NCBI GenBank assembly: GCA_030144725.1
Contig: JASKMD010000016.1
Span: forward strand, 62,001-126,000
DNA from: Haematococcus lacustris
Taxonomy: Eukaryota; Chlorophyta; Chlorophyceae; Chlamydomonadales; Haematococcaceae
Length of the DNA stretch: 64,000 nucleotides
Direction of reading: 5' to 3'
Made by a program: the position numbers and the translations under genes. Positions 54,029 to 64,000 of this stretch are shown here, one piece after another. The notes below the pieces were generated by a model that worked only from the letters and a program-made list of their open reading frames with translations, did not search any database and had not been told where the DNA came from. Every line of letters begins with the position of its first letter. The stretch's first letter is position 1.

Positions 54029-54715
54029 TGTTACAGTGCTGCTGCGCGGTCAGGATGCATGGCTGGCTGCGAACTAAACTCCGGCTGCAGCCGCCAGATA
54101 CATGCTGCCGCTGTGGCTGACTACGTTCTCGTAGACAGCTTCCGACTAGCGTGGCGGTGCATTGTACTTACATCGTCAAGAAGATGGCATCAGTAAGAAC
54201 AGTTATCATCGCATTCCAGTCCGCTGAACCAGTCATCCGATCCAGAGTCTCCAGAAGTCCTTCCATCCCCGACACTAAGCAGCGCACAGGCTTAAGTAAG
54301 CCCAGAACAACTAACAACCGTCATGACAAAGTATGACATGACAAATCCAGATCTCGCATGCAGGGCTGAAAAGATCTGCATGCGCATTTCAAAACACTGC
54401 ATTCTAGATTCAAAGCAGGACTGTAACACTCTCCCCCACTCCAAAAAGCTACGTCCCGGAGCTTGCATCGTCTGGGTGAGACAGTCATACGAACACAAAG
54501 CAGGCAGGCAGTTAGAAGCAGACATGCACAGGCTACATGCAAACAAGCAGTCATGCAACGCGCTACATGCACACCACGTGCAAGAGAGCACGAGCTAAGG
54601 GTCTCGATGTTGTCTTGTTCTTCACTCCAGGGCTGGCGTCAGCTGGCGGTGGTGACATGTCCTGACGTGAATTCAGCAGCCGAATGATGCATAAGAAAGC
54701 AAGAGAAGGTGGTAG
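54029..54715 (-). mobile_element. Ty3/gypsy 3' end remnant, minus orientation
   Basis: A 400-bp LTR at 54,029-54,428 (TGTTACAG...CTGTAACA) with the polypurine tract and the GCTCCGGGACGTAGC motif on its right, then the end of a coding region reading KTTSRPLARALLH on the minus strand. It is a diverged homologue of the remnant at 53,290-53,920 in opposite orientation, and its LTR start (TGTTACAGTGCTGCTG) resembles that of the chromovirus at 15,932. Confidence 0.7.
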
Positions 54716-54944
54716 CAAGAGAAGTTGGTAGATGTTGTGATTGATAGAGGTGGTGGTGAACGTGACCAGTTGGGTGAACCAAACTGTTGTGCACATGGAA
54801 GACACCCACACAGGCAAATTAGCGCGAATATTCGTCATCCTAGGGGGGTAGTTTTTTGATGGGGTTCGCCTCGGATTGTCCTTGCGACTCCAACGCCACT
54901 TGGCGCGTGATGAAAATCTGAGTGTGTGAGCAGTTGGAGTGGAG

Positions 54945-55036
54945 GTACCAACAGTACTGTAGATACCTACAGTACTGTAGACATCTACAGTACTGTAGGG
55001 GTCTACAGTACTGTAGAGGTCTACAGTACTGTAGGT
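54945..55036. repeat. Short array of TACAGTACTGTA palindromes near the transposase 3' end
   Basis: Five units of about 18 bp, CTACAGTACTGTAG plus a variable 4-base spacer, at the position of a subterminal repeat. It is the same unit as the long array at 57,160-58,320. Confidence 0.85.
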
Positions 55037-55247
55037 AATTCTTAAGCTGTTTTTAGAGGTCATATATTTTAATCGTTCCTTTGCTTTTCATGGTGACTCT
55101 GCTTGTCTTGGCGACTAGTACAAGCACATGGGATTCGGCGGCTGACAGTTGTGGTTATGAGATGTGTTCATGAGATGTATGAATGAATCATGTCGTGTGC
55201 TGGCGCGCAAAGTAATAGACGAAGGAGCTTGTAAGAGCCATTCATAC

Positions 55248-55252
55248 TTACA
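55248..55252 (-). promoter_or_regulatory. TGTAA poly(A) signal after the transposase
   Basis: On the minus strand TGTAA occurs about 65 bases after the transposase stop codon. It matches the algal signal seen after gene B. Confidence 0.5.
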
Positions 55253-55315
55253 CCATGATTGACAGACATTGCAAGGTCATTCAACATGTCTGTGACTCAT
55301 GCATGCCCCTGTTGC

Positions 55316-58300
55316 CTACTTGTCCATGGATTTGTTGCTGAATGGAACAAAGTACATGTCTCCCCCACCCTCCTTGTGCGGGAAGAAGGGCACCAGCAGG
55401 TGTGTGAGCTTAGCCCCATCTACCGCAAACCAGTTGTGAGGGCCAGCTGCTGAGTAAAGAGTGGATGGGTGCCGGCCAACAAGTGAGCGCTGCTGGCGCA
55501 CCGGTGTGGGAAGAGGAGCCTGGTAAAGCTGCCTCTGGCTTGGCTTGCGTCCTGAACGCCTGACCTGTGTTGGGGCCTCGTCCCATTGGCTGTCTGACTC
55601 ATGGCCATCACCTTGTGTGCCTGGGGGTGCAGCTGAAGGAACTATAGCCGGTTGCTGATCCGCTTTCTGCTTCTTGCTGCGCTGTGTAGGTCGTGAAGGC
55701 TGCTTCCTTTTTGCTGGTACCCGCTTCTCTGCTGTTGCTGAGTCGTCCTCAGCAAGGGGTGTGCCTCGTGCTACCGCTAACGTGTCTAGTTGTGGAACAG
55801 GGGTGGTGCGGTACAGGCGTGCAATTGCCAGGCGCAGGAAAACACCTTGCTTGTGTGGGTGCTCCACCCGCACCCAGAACTGGATATGTGATGCATATGG
55901 TACCTCCCCCCACACCGCAACCAACTCATGCTCCCCTGTGTATTGCCCGGGTATGATCTGTAGGTTCATTACCCAGTTGCTGTTACGCACATGGACTTTG
56001 GTGTAGTCCACACTGTGCATGACCTGCCCGTTGCACTCTGCACGCTTGAAGTACTTGACACGCTGGGGCACTGCTGGGCTGGCACCACTGACAGGATCTG
56101 CAAACACTGCATTGAAGTCCGCATCGCTCCACTCTATGCTCTCAGCCAAGAACTCCTCCCTGAACTTGATGCATGCCTGGCGCACCCACTCCTCGCCTTC
56201 CCCACCATTCGGGCACTCACTGTAACCACACCCCAAGAGTTGGCACACTTCCTCCGCAGGCACCGGCTTAGCATCCCTGACACCCTTGCTCTTCTTCCGC
56301 CCCTGCTGGCCAGCTGCCTCTCTGCCCTCCTCATTCTCTTCACCCTCCTCATCCATTCCCTCACCCTCCTGCTCTTCAGCCCATGCATCCCTCCCATGCT
56401 TATGCCTGTGTGTGTTGAACCACTGCTGCATCTGTCGGCTCAAGCGCTCCCGCAAACACATGGCCAAGGTCACCTGCAGCCCAGCAGCATGGGAGCCACT
56501 GAAGTGCTTGGCACGCTGCATGGCGCGCTCCACGAAGAACTCCGTCACCCAGCAAGCACGCCCGCGCTCACGCTCTTGATCAGGCAACCTGCATGCATAG
56601 CATATGCACACCATACCGAATGTATCAGCGTATTTGTGACCTGTTGTATGCAATGGCCAATGGTTGGTGGAGCATGGTGACACGCACCGGCAGCACAACA
56701 TATGGAGGTTGCTGGAGAACAAGGAGATCGGCACGTCCTCTCCAAGCCAGTCCTTCTCAGCCAGCAGGTAGGCATAGGTGTGAATGGCGTCAGCGCCCTC
56801 GTCCATACCCGCCTTCAGCCGAGCCTCATACAGTGCCTCAGCCTCCGGTGTCATGTCTGGGCTACGCTGCGGGTCTCCCTCTGTAGGGCATGATGACAGG
56901 GCCATGCAGTACTTCATTGTGTACACGCATGGTGCAGCTGTTGTGGCAATCTTGGTTACCTGATGTCAGGTAGTGCAGCACAGCCTTCACCAATGCCTTC
57001 CAAATGGGCAGGTGACCGTTCTCCACTGTCACGATGTCTCGAAACACGTACTGCCAGCCATACCGAACGAAATGCATGAAGTCATCCATGATCCACCCCC
57101 TGCAGCAAGATGACTCACATCAGTGTTGTGAAGGTGAAGCTGTTTAAATGTGTCATTTGACACCTACAGTACTGTAGAGGTCTACAGTACTGTAGACCCT
57201 CAGAGTACTGTAGACCTCAACAGTACTGTAGACCCCTACAGTACTGTGGACCTCTACAGTACTGTAGAAGTCTACAGTACTGTAGACCTCTACAGTACTG
57301 TAGACCTCTACAGTACTGTGGACCTTTACAGTACTGTGGACCTCTACAGTACTGTAGACTTCTACAGTACTGTGGACCTCTACAGTACTGTGGACCTCTA
57401 CAGTACTGTGGACCTCTACAGTACTGTGGACCTCTACAGTACTGTAGAACTCTACAGTACTGTGGACTTCTACAGTACTGTGGACCTTTACAGTACTGTG
57501 GACCTCTACAGTACTGTGGACCTCTACAGTACTGTAGACCTCTACAGTACTGTAGAACTCTACAGTACTGTAGACCTCTACAGTACTGTAGACCTCTACA
57601 GTACTGTGGACCTCTAAAGGACTGTGGACCTCTACAGTACTGTAGACTTCTACAGTACTGTGAACCTCTACAGTACTGTAGACTTTTACAGTACTGTGGA
57701 CCTTTACAATACTGTAGACCTCTACAGTACTGTAGACCTCTACAGTACTGTAGACCTCTACAGTACTGTGGACCTCTACAGTACTGTGGACCTTTACAGT
57801 ACTGTGGACCTCTACAGTACTGTGGACCTCTACAGTACTGTGAACCTCTACAGTACTGTGGACCTCTACAGTACTGTGGACCTCTACAGTACTGTAGACC
57901 TCTACAGTACTGTAGACCTCTACAGTACTGTAGACCTCTACAGTACTGTAGACCTCTACAGTACTGTGGACCTCTACAGTACTGTAGACCTCTACAGTAC
58001 TGTGGACCTCTACAGTACTGTGGACCTCTATAGTACTGTGGACCTCTACAGTACTGTAGACCTCTACAGTACTGTAGACATATAAGAGTACTGTAGACTC
58101 CAAGAGTACTGTAGACCTTTTCAGTACTGTAGGCATATAAGAGTACTGTAGACCTCTACAGTACTGTAGACCATCACAGTACTAAAGACCCTAAATGTAC
58201 TGTAGACCTCTACAGTACTGTAGACCTCTACAGTACTGCTGACCCCAGGAGTACTGTAGACCTCTACAGTACTGTAGACTCCAAGAGTACTGTAGACCCT

Positions 58301-61300
58301 GCCAGCACTGTAGACGCCTTTCAGACCATGCCCCACACAGATCAGCACACTCACGTGAAATCCTCTGTGTGCTTCAGTCGTCGTCCAAACGTCACAGGGA
58401 AGTGCATGTCCTGGAAGCGCTTGATCATCGTCTCACGTGGACTCTCCTTGTCGTTGCCTTGGCGCTTGCTGAAAGGCCCGCTCTTGGAAAACAGCCACTG
58501 CATATGGTGCTTCACAACACCAAACAGGAAGGCGTGCGCGATGGGCACCACATGCAGCCACTTGGCCTGCACGTACTTGAGGTACTTGGTCACTATAGGC
58601 CGGCCCCAGCACCCGATGTCTGTGCCCTTCACCCAGCCCCCCTCAACGGCTGCGCCACGAGTCTGCATGTCCCCCTCTGACAAACGGTTCCGACGATCCC
58701 ACATCCAAGCCTCAAACCATTCGCCCACCACACCCCTGCCCACCACGGGTTCGCCATCATGCCCCTGGCCACCAGCAGCCCCTCCACCAACCTCGCCACC
58801 ACCACCCTCTGCCTCCTCATCTCGCCCTTCAAACCGATCAGCCTGCCCACCCTGATCACCTTGTGGTGCAGCCAAGCCCGCACCCTGGCTCGCACCCTGG
58901 TTTGCACCCTGGCCAACGCCCTGACCTCCACCCTGGCCTGCACCCTGGCTTCTCAATCCTTCACGCCCTGGGCCATTAACCACCCCAGCCGCCCTGCCCG
59001 TATGGCGACCACCTCTCCCCACCCCAGCACCCACACCAGCATCTTCTTCTGGGGGGGGAGGAGGATAGCGGCTCAGGTCTGGCACCAACACCTCCACCGG
59101 CAGCCAGTACCCCTTGGGGTGCACACCACCGTCACCAGGGGTCCGCAGCCAGCACCAGGCACAGTTCATGCAAGCACCATGGCCAAGACTCTTCATCAAA
59201 CACATCCTGCAAAGCACCATGCATCATTGGCCTTACACCCAACTAGTTGGTGGTGTATATGTTACCCTTACTCACCGAGCCGGAGTGTCCGCCACCACGC
59301 TGGCCAGCATAGGGTATAGCCGGATCTTCGTGGCCTCATTGGCACCACGGTAGCCTTTGGGGGCGTGCAGGTGGACCCAACAGTCGCGCTTGCTTTCATC
59401 AAGCGAGTCACGGAGGTCCACCAGCAACTGCTAAACACACACTGCTATCTGTTAGTCATGTATCATTCTGTTGTGGTTCTGAGAACATATGCCTCAGCTT
59501 GTTCACCTGGTTCACGTAGCCCTCCACAAACTTGGACTTGTCAGCACCCAAGATCACACCCACAATAGCCCAGGTCTCGTCCTTGCTCATGTACTTGGTG
59601 GGCACATCCATGACCTGGGGTGGACATGCTTCATTTGTATGGGCTAGAGCTCAGGCTCAGGCTAGGGCTAGGGCTAGGGCTAGGGCTACGGCTGGGGCTA
59701 GGGCTAGGGCTAGGGACAGGGATAGGGATAGGGACAGGGCTAGGGCTAGGGCCAGGACTAGGGCTAGGGCCAGGGCTAGGGCTAGGGCTAGGGCTAGGGC
59801 TAGGGCTAGGGCTAGGGCTAGGGCTAGGGCTAGGGCTAGGGCTAGGGCTAGGGCTAGGGCTAGGGCTGGGCATGGACGTGGGGATGGGGTTAGGTTGGGG
59901 TTAGGGATAGGGATAGGGATAGGGATAGGGATAGGGATAGGGTTAGGGTTAGGGTTAGGGTTAGGGTTAGGGTTAGGGTTAGGGTTAGGGTTAGGGCTAG
60001 GGCTAGGGCTTTTTGCTCATACCTAGACGGACTGTGTTTCAGTGATCTTCACCCAATCGATGCCCAGGCTCAAGCGCACTGCGTACGGGTTGTCGAACTG
60101 GTCAGCTCCCACGCTGTCTCGCATGAACTTGCCAGCCTCACCTGTGCCCATCAAGCAATCCGTTAAGTGTGTTCTATTCAACCACGTTGCATCCCATTAA
60201 CGTTCACTCACTGGCATAGAAAGATCCCGGGCCCTTGTCCACGTCTCGGTTGAACCACATTTGCATCCCGGGGCTGAGGAGCATGGTATTAAGGGTCTCC
60301 TCCAGTTCCAGGTAGAAAAGTTCTGCTCGAGGCCGCAGGTTATCGCGGTCACCTATAACATCATGCATGAGCACCGCCTGTTCACACCACATCCTTGCCC
60401 TCTGTGGTATTGGCCATGCATGTTGACTCACCCTCAAAACGTGTGAGCTTGCACTTGGGGCACACCTCCTTCTTGTGCAGAGTCCACTGATCTCTGCAAC
60501 GCATGGCACAAAGTCATGGGTTCACACCTAACCCTCCGCTTGTTTTGGCATGGCAACATATACAACTTGTGGCAAAGGACATGGGTCGTGGGTCATGGGT
60601 ACTTGGGAAAACATAGCACCCACCGGGGCAGGTGGCCAAAGGTGTGCCCACAGGGACGCTCAGCCGTGCCGTTGCAGACATGGAGCCGACTCTCTGGCTG
60701 GTCAAAGGTCTCCAAGGTTTGTCGGTACAGGTACGGAGTGCTGGGGTGGTTGTGAGGCGTACGTAGCTCCCCTTGTCCGAACATGTAGCCCAGCTCCAGC
60801 AGGTGCGCCTTAAACACCTTGGCGTCAGGAGTGATGGCCTTCATCCAGTTGTGGATCCTCTCCACGTTGTCATACGTAGTGGTCATAGGGTGCCATGCAG
60901 ACACAGGCTCACTCAAGCGTCGCTGGATGTCTGTTGTCCTGCAACGCCTCCGCCCCTTCTCCAGACGGGGGCCCCTGTCTCTGCTGTCCCCCCCCCTCCT
61001 ACTGTTACGAGGGCGGCCAACACTACGCCCACGGGACCGGCCCCGGCCTCGACCTCTGTCCACACTGCCGCCCCTGCTGCCTCGTCCACCCCTGGCAACA
61101 CCTTCACCTCGCTGTGCATGCCGGGCTCCCCTGTTGCCTCTGTTGTTGCGTTTTCCACTGTCATCAGAGCTGCTACCTGTGTCCATTGACTGCTCAGATA
61201 CAATTTCAGACTCAGACTGGGAGGTGGTGGTGGAGGATTGGGAGGTGGTGGAGGATGCATGGGGGCAGCCCATGGAGCAGCTGGCACCAACACAACAACC

Positions 61301-62365
61301 CTTTGCATTGCCGCTGGGTGAACTGCCTGTTGCATTGCCGCTGGGTGGGCTGCATGTTGCATGGGGTGAGGGGGGAAGGGGCGGGGGAGGGAACGGAGGG
61401 GAGGGGGGATTCACAGGGCTCAATCCAGGTGATGCCATGCCACGAACTGCCGTGGGCCCACTAACACCGGCCCTCCTTGGCTGCTCCCCCTCATCTGTCT
61501 CCATGTCGTCATTGCCTCCCAACCAACCTTCTTCTCGTCTGCTCCTTGACTCCACCTCTGGCCGGAGAACAAGGTCATCGTCATAGTGACGGGCCAGCAG
61601 GCGCCCTGCATCTCCTGGTCGCAGTGGAGCCTTTTCTGGCCGAAGAACAAGGTCGTCCTCATAGTGACGGGCCAGCAGCCGCCCTGCATCTCCTGGGCAC
61701 AATGGCGCCACCTCTGGCCGTAGAACAAGGTCGTCCTCATAGTGACGGGCCAGCAGCCGCCCTGCATCTCCTGGCCTTAGTGGAGCCTCCTCTGGCCGAA
61801 GAACAAGGTCGTCCTTGCATTGACGGGTCAACAGGAGCCTTTCATGTCCTGGGCGCAGTGGCTCTCCATTTGACAGACGGTGAAGGTGGGATTGTAGAGG
61901 CGGAGTTGTGGGATGGGAGGGTTGAGGAGCAGGGGGGGGAGGTGGGGGGGGGTTGGGAGGCTTTGGGTTCCTACCGGGACGTTGTGGCGGCGTTGGAGAG
62001 CAGGGAGTTGGGTGGGATGAATCAGGGGGTAGGGGTGGTACCGGGCGGCCTAGGAAGGTGGTGGTGGAAGGCCGGGGCGGCCACACCTGGGAGGGAGGTG
62101 GCCAATCTACTGGTGGACGCGTTGGCCTCAGCGGTGTGGGTGGCAGGCCTGGGAGCGGTGAGGGTGAGGGAGGAGGCCAATCTGGTGGGGGATGAGCTGG
62201 CATGGGGGGTGTGGGGGGCCGTGGCAGGGGACTAGGCGAGGGAGGAGGCCACACTGGCTTGGAACGGGGTGGGGAACGGGGTGGGTGTGGGATCCCCGCT
62301 TGGGATTGTTGTCGAGCATGCTGCAATCGATGAAGTACATAGGGTAAATTGCGCTTCGTCAGCAT
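55316..62365 (-). CDS. CACTA/Tnp2-type transposase, 10 exons
   Basis: Exons: 62,365-60,624; 60,493-60,432; 60,352-60,212; 60,141-60,023; 59,614-59,507; 59,427-59,276; 59,206-58,355; 57,099-56,960; 56,937-56,688; 56,588-55,316. All phases agree, giving about 1,612 residues. The N-terminus is Pro-rich, with four 28-residue repeats ([16 protein letters not shown]). Then VHVCNG-type and [11 protein letters not shown] zinc motifs, LSLGIDW (probable first acid), [17 protein letters not shown] and [24 protein letters not shown] (position of the DxMHNxxLG motif, but without the Asp), [30 protein letters not shown] (probable catalytic Glu), and a C-terminal domain like those after CACTA cores ([25 protein letters not shown]). 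A TAG ends exon 4 unless a weaker donor 6 bases upstream is used. This TAG and the missing Asp leave its activity open. Confidence 0.8.
57160..58320. repeat. Palindromic minisatellite inside a transposase intron
   Basis: About 60 units of 18 bp (CTACAGTACTGTAGACCT), each with the 12-bp perfect palindrome TACAGTACTGTA, in the intron 57,100-58,354. The flanking exons join in frame (phase 2, AC|G) across it. It ends with degenerate units near 58,085-58,320. Every unit can pair with every other on both strands, so a transcript could form multiple short hairpins. Confidence 0.92.
59615..60022 (-). repeat. Transposase intron built of telomere-like hexamers
   Basis: Most of this 408-bp intron, read on the coding strand, is CCCTAG and CCCTAA hexamers, in blocks: about nine CCCTAA, six CCCTAT-type, then many CCCTAG. 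As in gene B, the C-rich strand is the sense strand. The acceptor CCACCCCAG lies just before 59,614 and the donor GTATGA begins at 60,022. Confidence 0.85.
61535..61855 (-). repeat. Four 84-bp in-frame repeats in transposase exon 1
   Basis: Each unit encodes about 28 residues around [24 protein letters not shown], with the first more diverged. The unit length is divisible by three and the frame stays open, so these are part of the protein. The truncated transposase in the 17.7-kb element has a poly-Gly tract in this region instead. Confidence 0.8.
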
Positions 62366-62851
62366 AAAGTCAGTCCAATGTGACAAAGCGCGATGCCTGC
62401 AACCAACGTCGACCGCCGTAAGTAAACGCCGCCTACTTTTAGCATCGCCATGTCGGCCACATACGAGGGTTGGGAGCGCGTCTCCGGTGGTTCTTGTGAT
62501 GGCTGGGCGATGTTGGGACGACGAGGAGACCGGGTTGGGTCTGCATCAGACCAATCACGAGTCACCACTGTTTTAGACTTTGGCCTAGCCGCTAGCTGTC
62601 ACTATGGGTCCTGCGTGGTTGCCCCACCTGGCCGTGGCCGTGGCATTTATTTGTGATGGGCCGTGCTAGACAAGGCTTTCAGCTAGTATGTGGTAGTGTG
62701 GGTCGCCCCTTGCGCTGTCGGCGGTGGCTGATGCGGGTCGCGACTGTTGGGTTGGGTGTGGTGTTTGATGCAATACACAAGCGCAAAAATCGGACCCGCA
62801 CTCATTGCTGTGTGCACTATCCTTCCCTCGTTGTTCAGCCTATAATCACCA
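62366..62851. promoter_or_regulatory. Shared 5' region of the divergent transposase and accessory genes
   Basis: This 486-bp spacer between two divergent ATG codons must contain the promoters of both genes. I see no repeats of the element-specific array motif here, and no convincing TATA box. Confidence 0.5.
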
Positions 62852-64000
62852 ATGGCCGCCTCAACCATCATCGATGTAGAGGTCATCTTCAATGTTGGCG
62901 GTAGTGAAAGCGACCCGATGAGCATTCATCGCGGCCAAGAGTCATTCACCGCTGAAGCCATGGAAGAGTTGCTGAAGAAAACGGGGAACTTGTATCGTGT
63001 GTCCCTCGATGAAGATCGTGAGCCGCTTCTTGAGGTGCCCTATACTCTAGAGGACTACACCACCATGGCAGCCCTCATAGTTAACCTGGGGACCAGCCTG
63101 ATTACTTGGCGTAATCTGTTTGACACGACTGGCCTAGCGTTCGTGACATGGAGGAATGAGACCGGTGGCATCGTCATCGAGGTGTACCTGTACCCCTTGT
63201 CCACGTCTCAGCAGGTGAGGTGGCTCCTTGGTGCTTGCCTCATCCCCCCTACATGCATTCAAAGCCTGATGTGGTAGGCGTATGTTGACTTTGCATGTGA
63301 TTGTGCAGGGACCTGGTGAGGAACAGGCAGCAAAGCCCCTACTGGACGCCATGTCGCAGGGGGCAGCCAGAGCACAACCTGTCAGCCCACAGTCAGGTGC
63401 CGACAGGGCCTTAGCTCCCCCTGCAGCCCCCCTGCAGCCCCTACCCCAGCCGTCAGCCGCCAGCAGGCAGCGGAGACAGAAGGATGCCGCTGGCCCCTCG
63501 AAAGAGGCAGCCCAACCCCAGCCGCCCAGCTCAGCAGCTGCAGCAGCAGGACGTAAACCTGGTCCTGCAGCAGCGGTGCATGTGGGAGGGACTAAGCGTG
63601 GCTCAGCCCAGGTAGTGAGGCAGGTGTGTGAATCACAGGGTGCATGCCAGTGTCTGTACATGTGCTCATGTTCCAGCTGCCAGCTGCCCAACACTCCACG
63701 GCCATTGTGTCCTGTTGGCCATGCTGCACCATTATGGTGGTCGTGTGTGGCTGCAGCCGGCGGGGGACAGTGGCGAAGGCATGGTCGAGACCCAGCCTTT
63801 GCTTAAGAGGGTGGCTGGGAGTCGGCGTCCCGTGGGGTCCCCAGCAGGACCCCATGCTCATGGTGCAACCGGGAGCCGTGGTGCCAGTAAGGTGTGCCTG
63901 TGTGTGTGTTGTACGGTTATGTATGTGGGTATGAACCACATGTTACCACATGTTGAACCACATGTTGAGTGTGGCCTTGTATGGTTGCTGATGTAGGCAC
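62852..64000 (+). CDS. Accessory gene A homologue of the second element (3' part outside window)
   Basis: Exons 62,852-63,214, 63,309-63,611 and 63,757-63,886 join in frame; the rest lies beyond the window. The first exon encodes 121 residues (EAMEELLKKTGNLYRVSLDED, LEDYTTMAALIVNL, WRNETGGIVIEVYLYPLS) that align in order with the first exon of the gene at 38,315, including the phase-0 end. The second and third exons are Ala/Pro/Gln-rich with basic residues, like the linker exons of that gene. It starts 486 bp from and divergent to the transposase. No named family recognised; a DNA-binding TnpA-like role is an inference. Confidence 0.65.

Larger units (their letters stand above)
54945..64000. 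mobile_element. Second CACTA-like element, near-complete transposase (runs off window)
   Basis: This contains the 10-exon transposase (minus) and the divergent accessory gene (plus) and so repeats the plan of the 17.7-kb element. A short array of five CTACAGTACTGTAG units at 54,945-55,036 lies beyond the transposase 3' end, where the left subterminal array would be expected. I could not identify the left terminal inverted repeat in 54,715-54,945; the right end is outside the window. The boundaries given are therefore only the part I can support. Confidence 0.65.

Noticed and set aside
57150..58136. Open frames of Tyr-Ser-Thr-Val repeats on both strands
   Set aside because: Product of the 18-bp palindromic array lying in a transposase intron.
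59640..60010. Interstitial telomere marking a fusion
   Set aside because: It is confined to one intron, with hexamer variants in blocks, and the gene continues on both sides.

Overview
The window looks like transposon-dense nuclear DNA of a green alga, most likely a chlorophyte related to the Chlamydomonadales. The genes are GC-rich with many short GT-AG introns. TGTAA poly(A) signals, typical of that group, follow at least two gene ends. The retroelements are an L1-like LINE and a Ty3/gypsy chromovirus. No tRNA, rRNA or conserved housekeeping gene was seen. This placement is an inference from sequence style. A 500-base N gap lies at 32,367-32,866.

Positions 1-31.9 kb are a head-to-tail array of about 4.1-kb LINE units on the minus strand. 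All units checked share the same internal stop codons and the same loss of the reverse-transcriptase palm, so the array behaves like a macrosatellite of a dead element. Into it are nested a 276-bp MITE (2,783-3,058), a 6.5-kb non-autonomous CACTA-like element (3,105-9,576, whose right part has been duplicated in tandem), a Ty3/gypsy chromovirus (15,932-21,798) and a solo LTR of that chromovirus (23,029-23,433).

Positions 34,367-52,068 are the centre of interest: a 17.7-kb DNA transposon with terminal inverted repeats of about 115 bp starting CACTCG, a 2-bp TA target duplication, and two inverted subterminal minisatellites of about 1.8 kb each. It carries a truncated transposase (minus), a divergent accessory gene (plus), an F-box gene (minus), and a gene of about 20 exons whose product combines two tandem Ulp1-type protease domains with a C-terminal 2-oxoglutarate/Fe(II)-oxygenase-like domain.

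Positions 54.9 kb to the window end hold a second, diverged member of the family. It has an almost complete 10-exon transposase (55,316-62,365, minus) and the same divergently transcribed accessory gene (from 62,852, plus). The first element lacks the transposase core but keeps the accessory genes; the second could in principle supply transposase. Both have an intron made of CCCTAA/CCCTAG hexamers in the same orientation relative to transcription. The second also has a 1.1-kb array of the palindrome TACAGTACTGTA inside a transposase intron. Two inverted LTR remnants separate the two elements at 53.3-54.7 kb.
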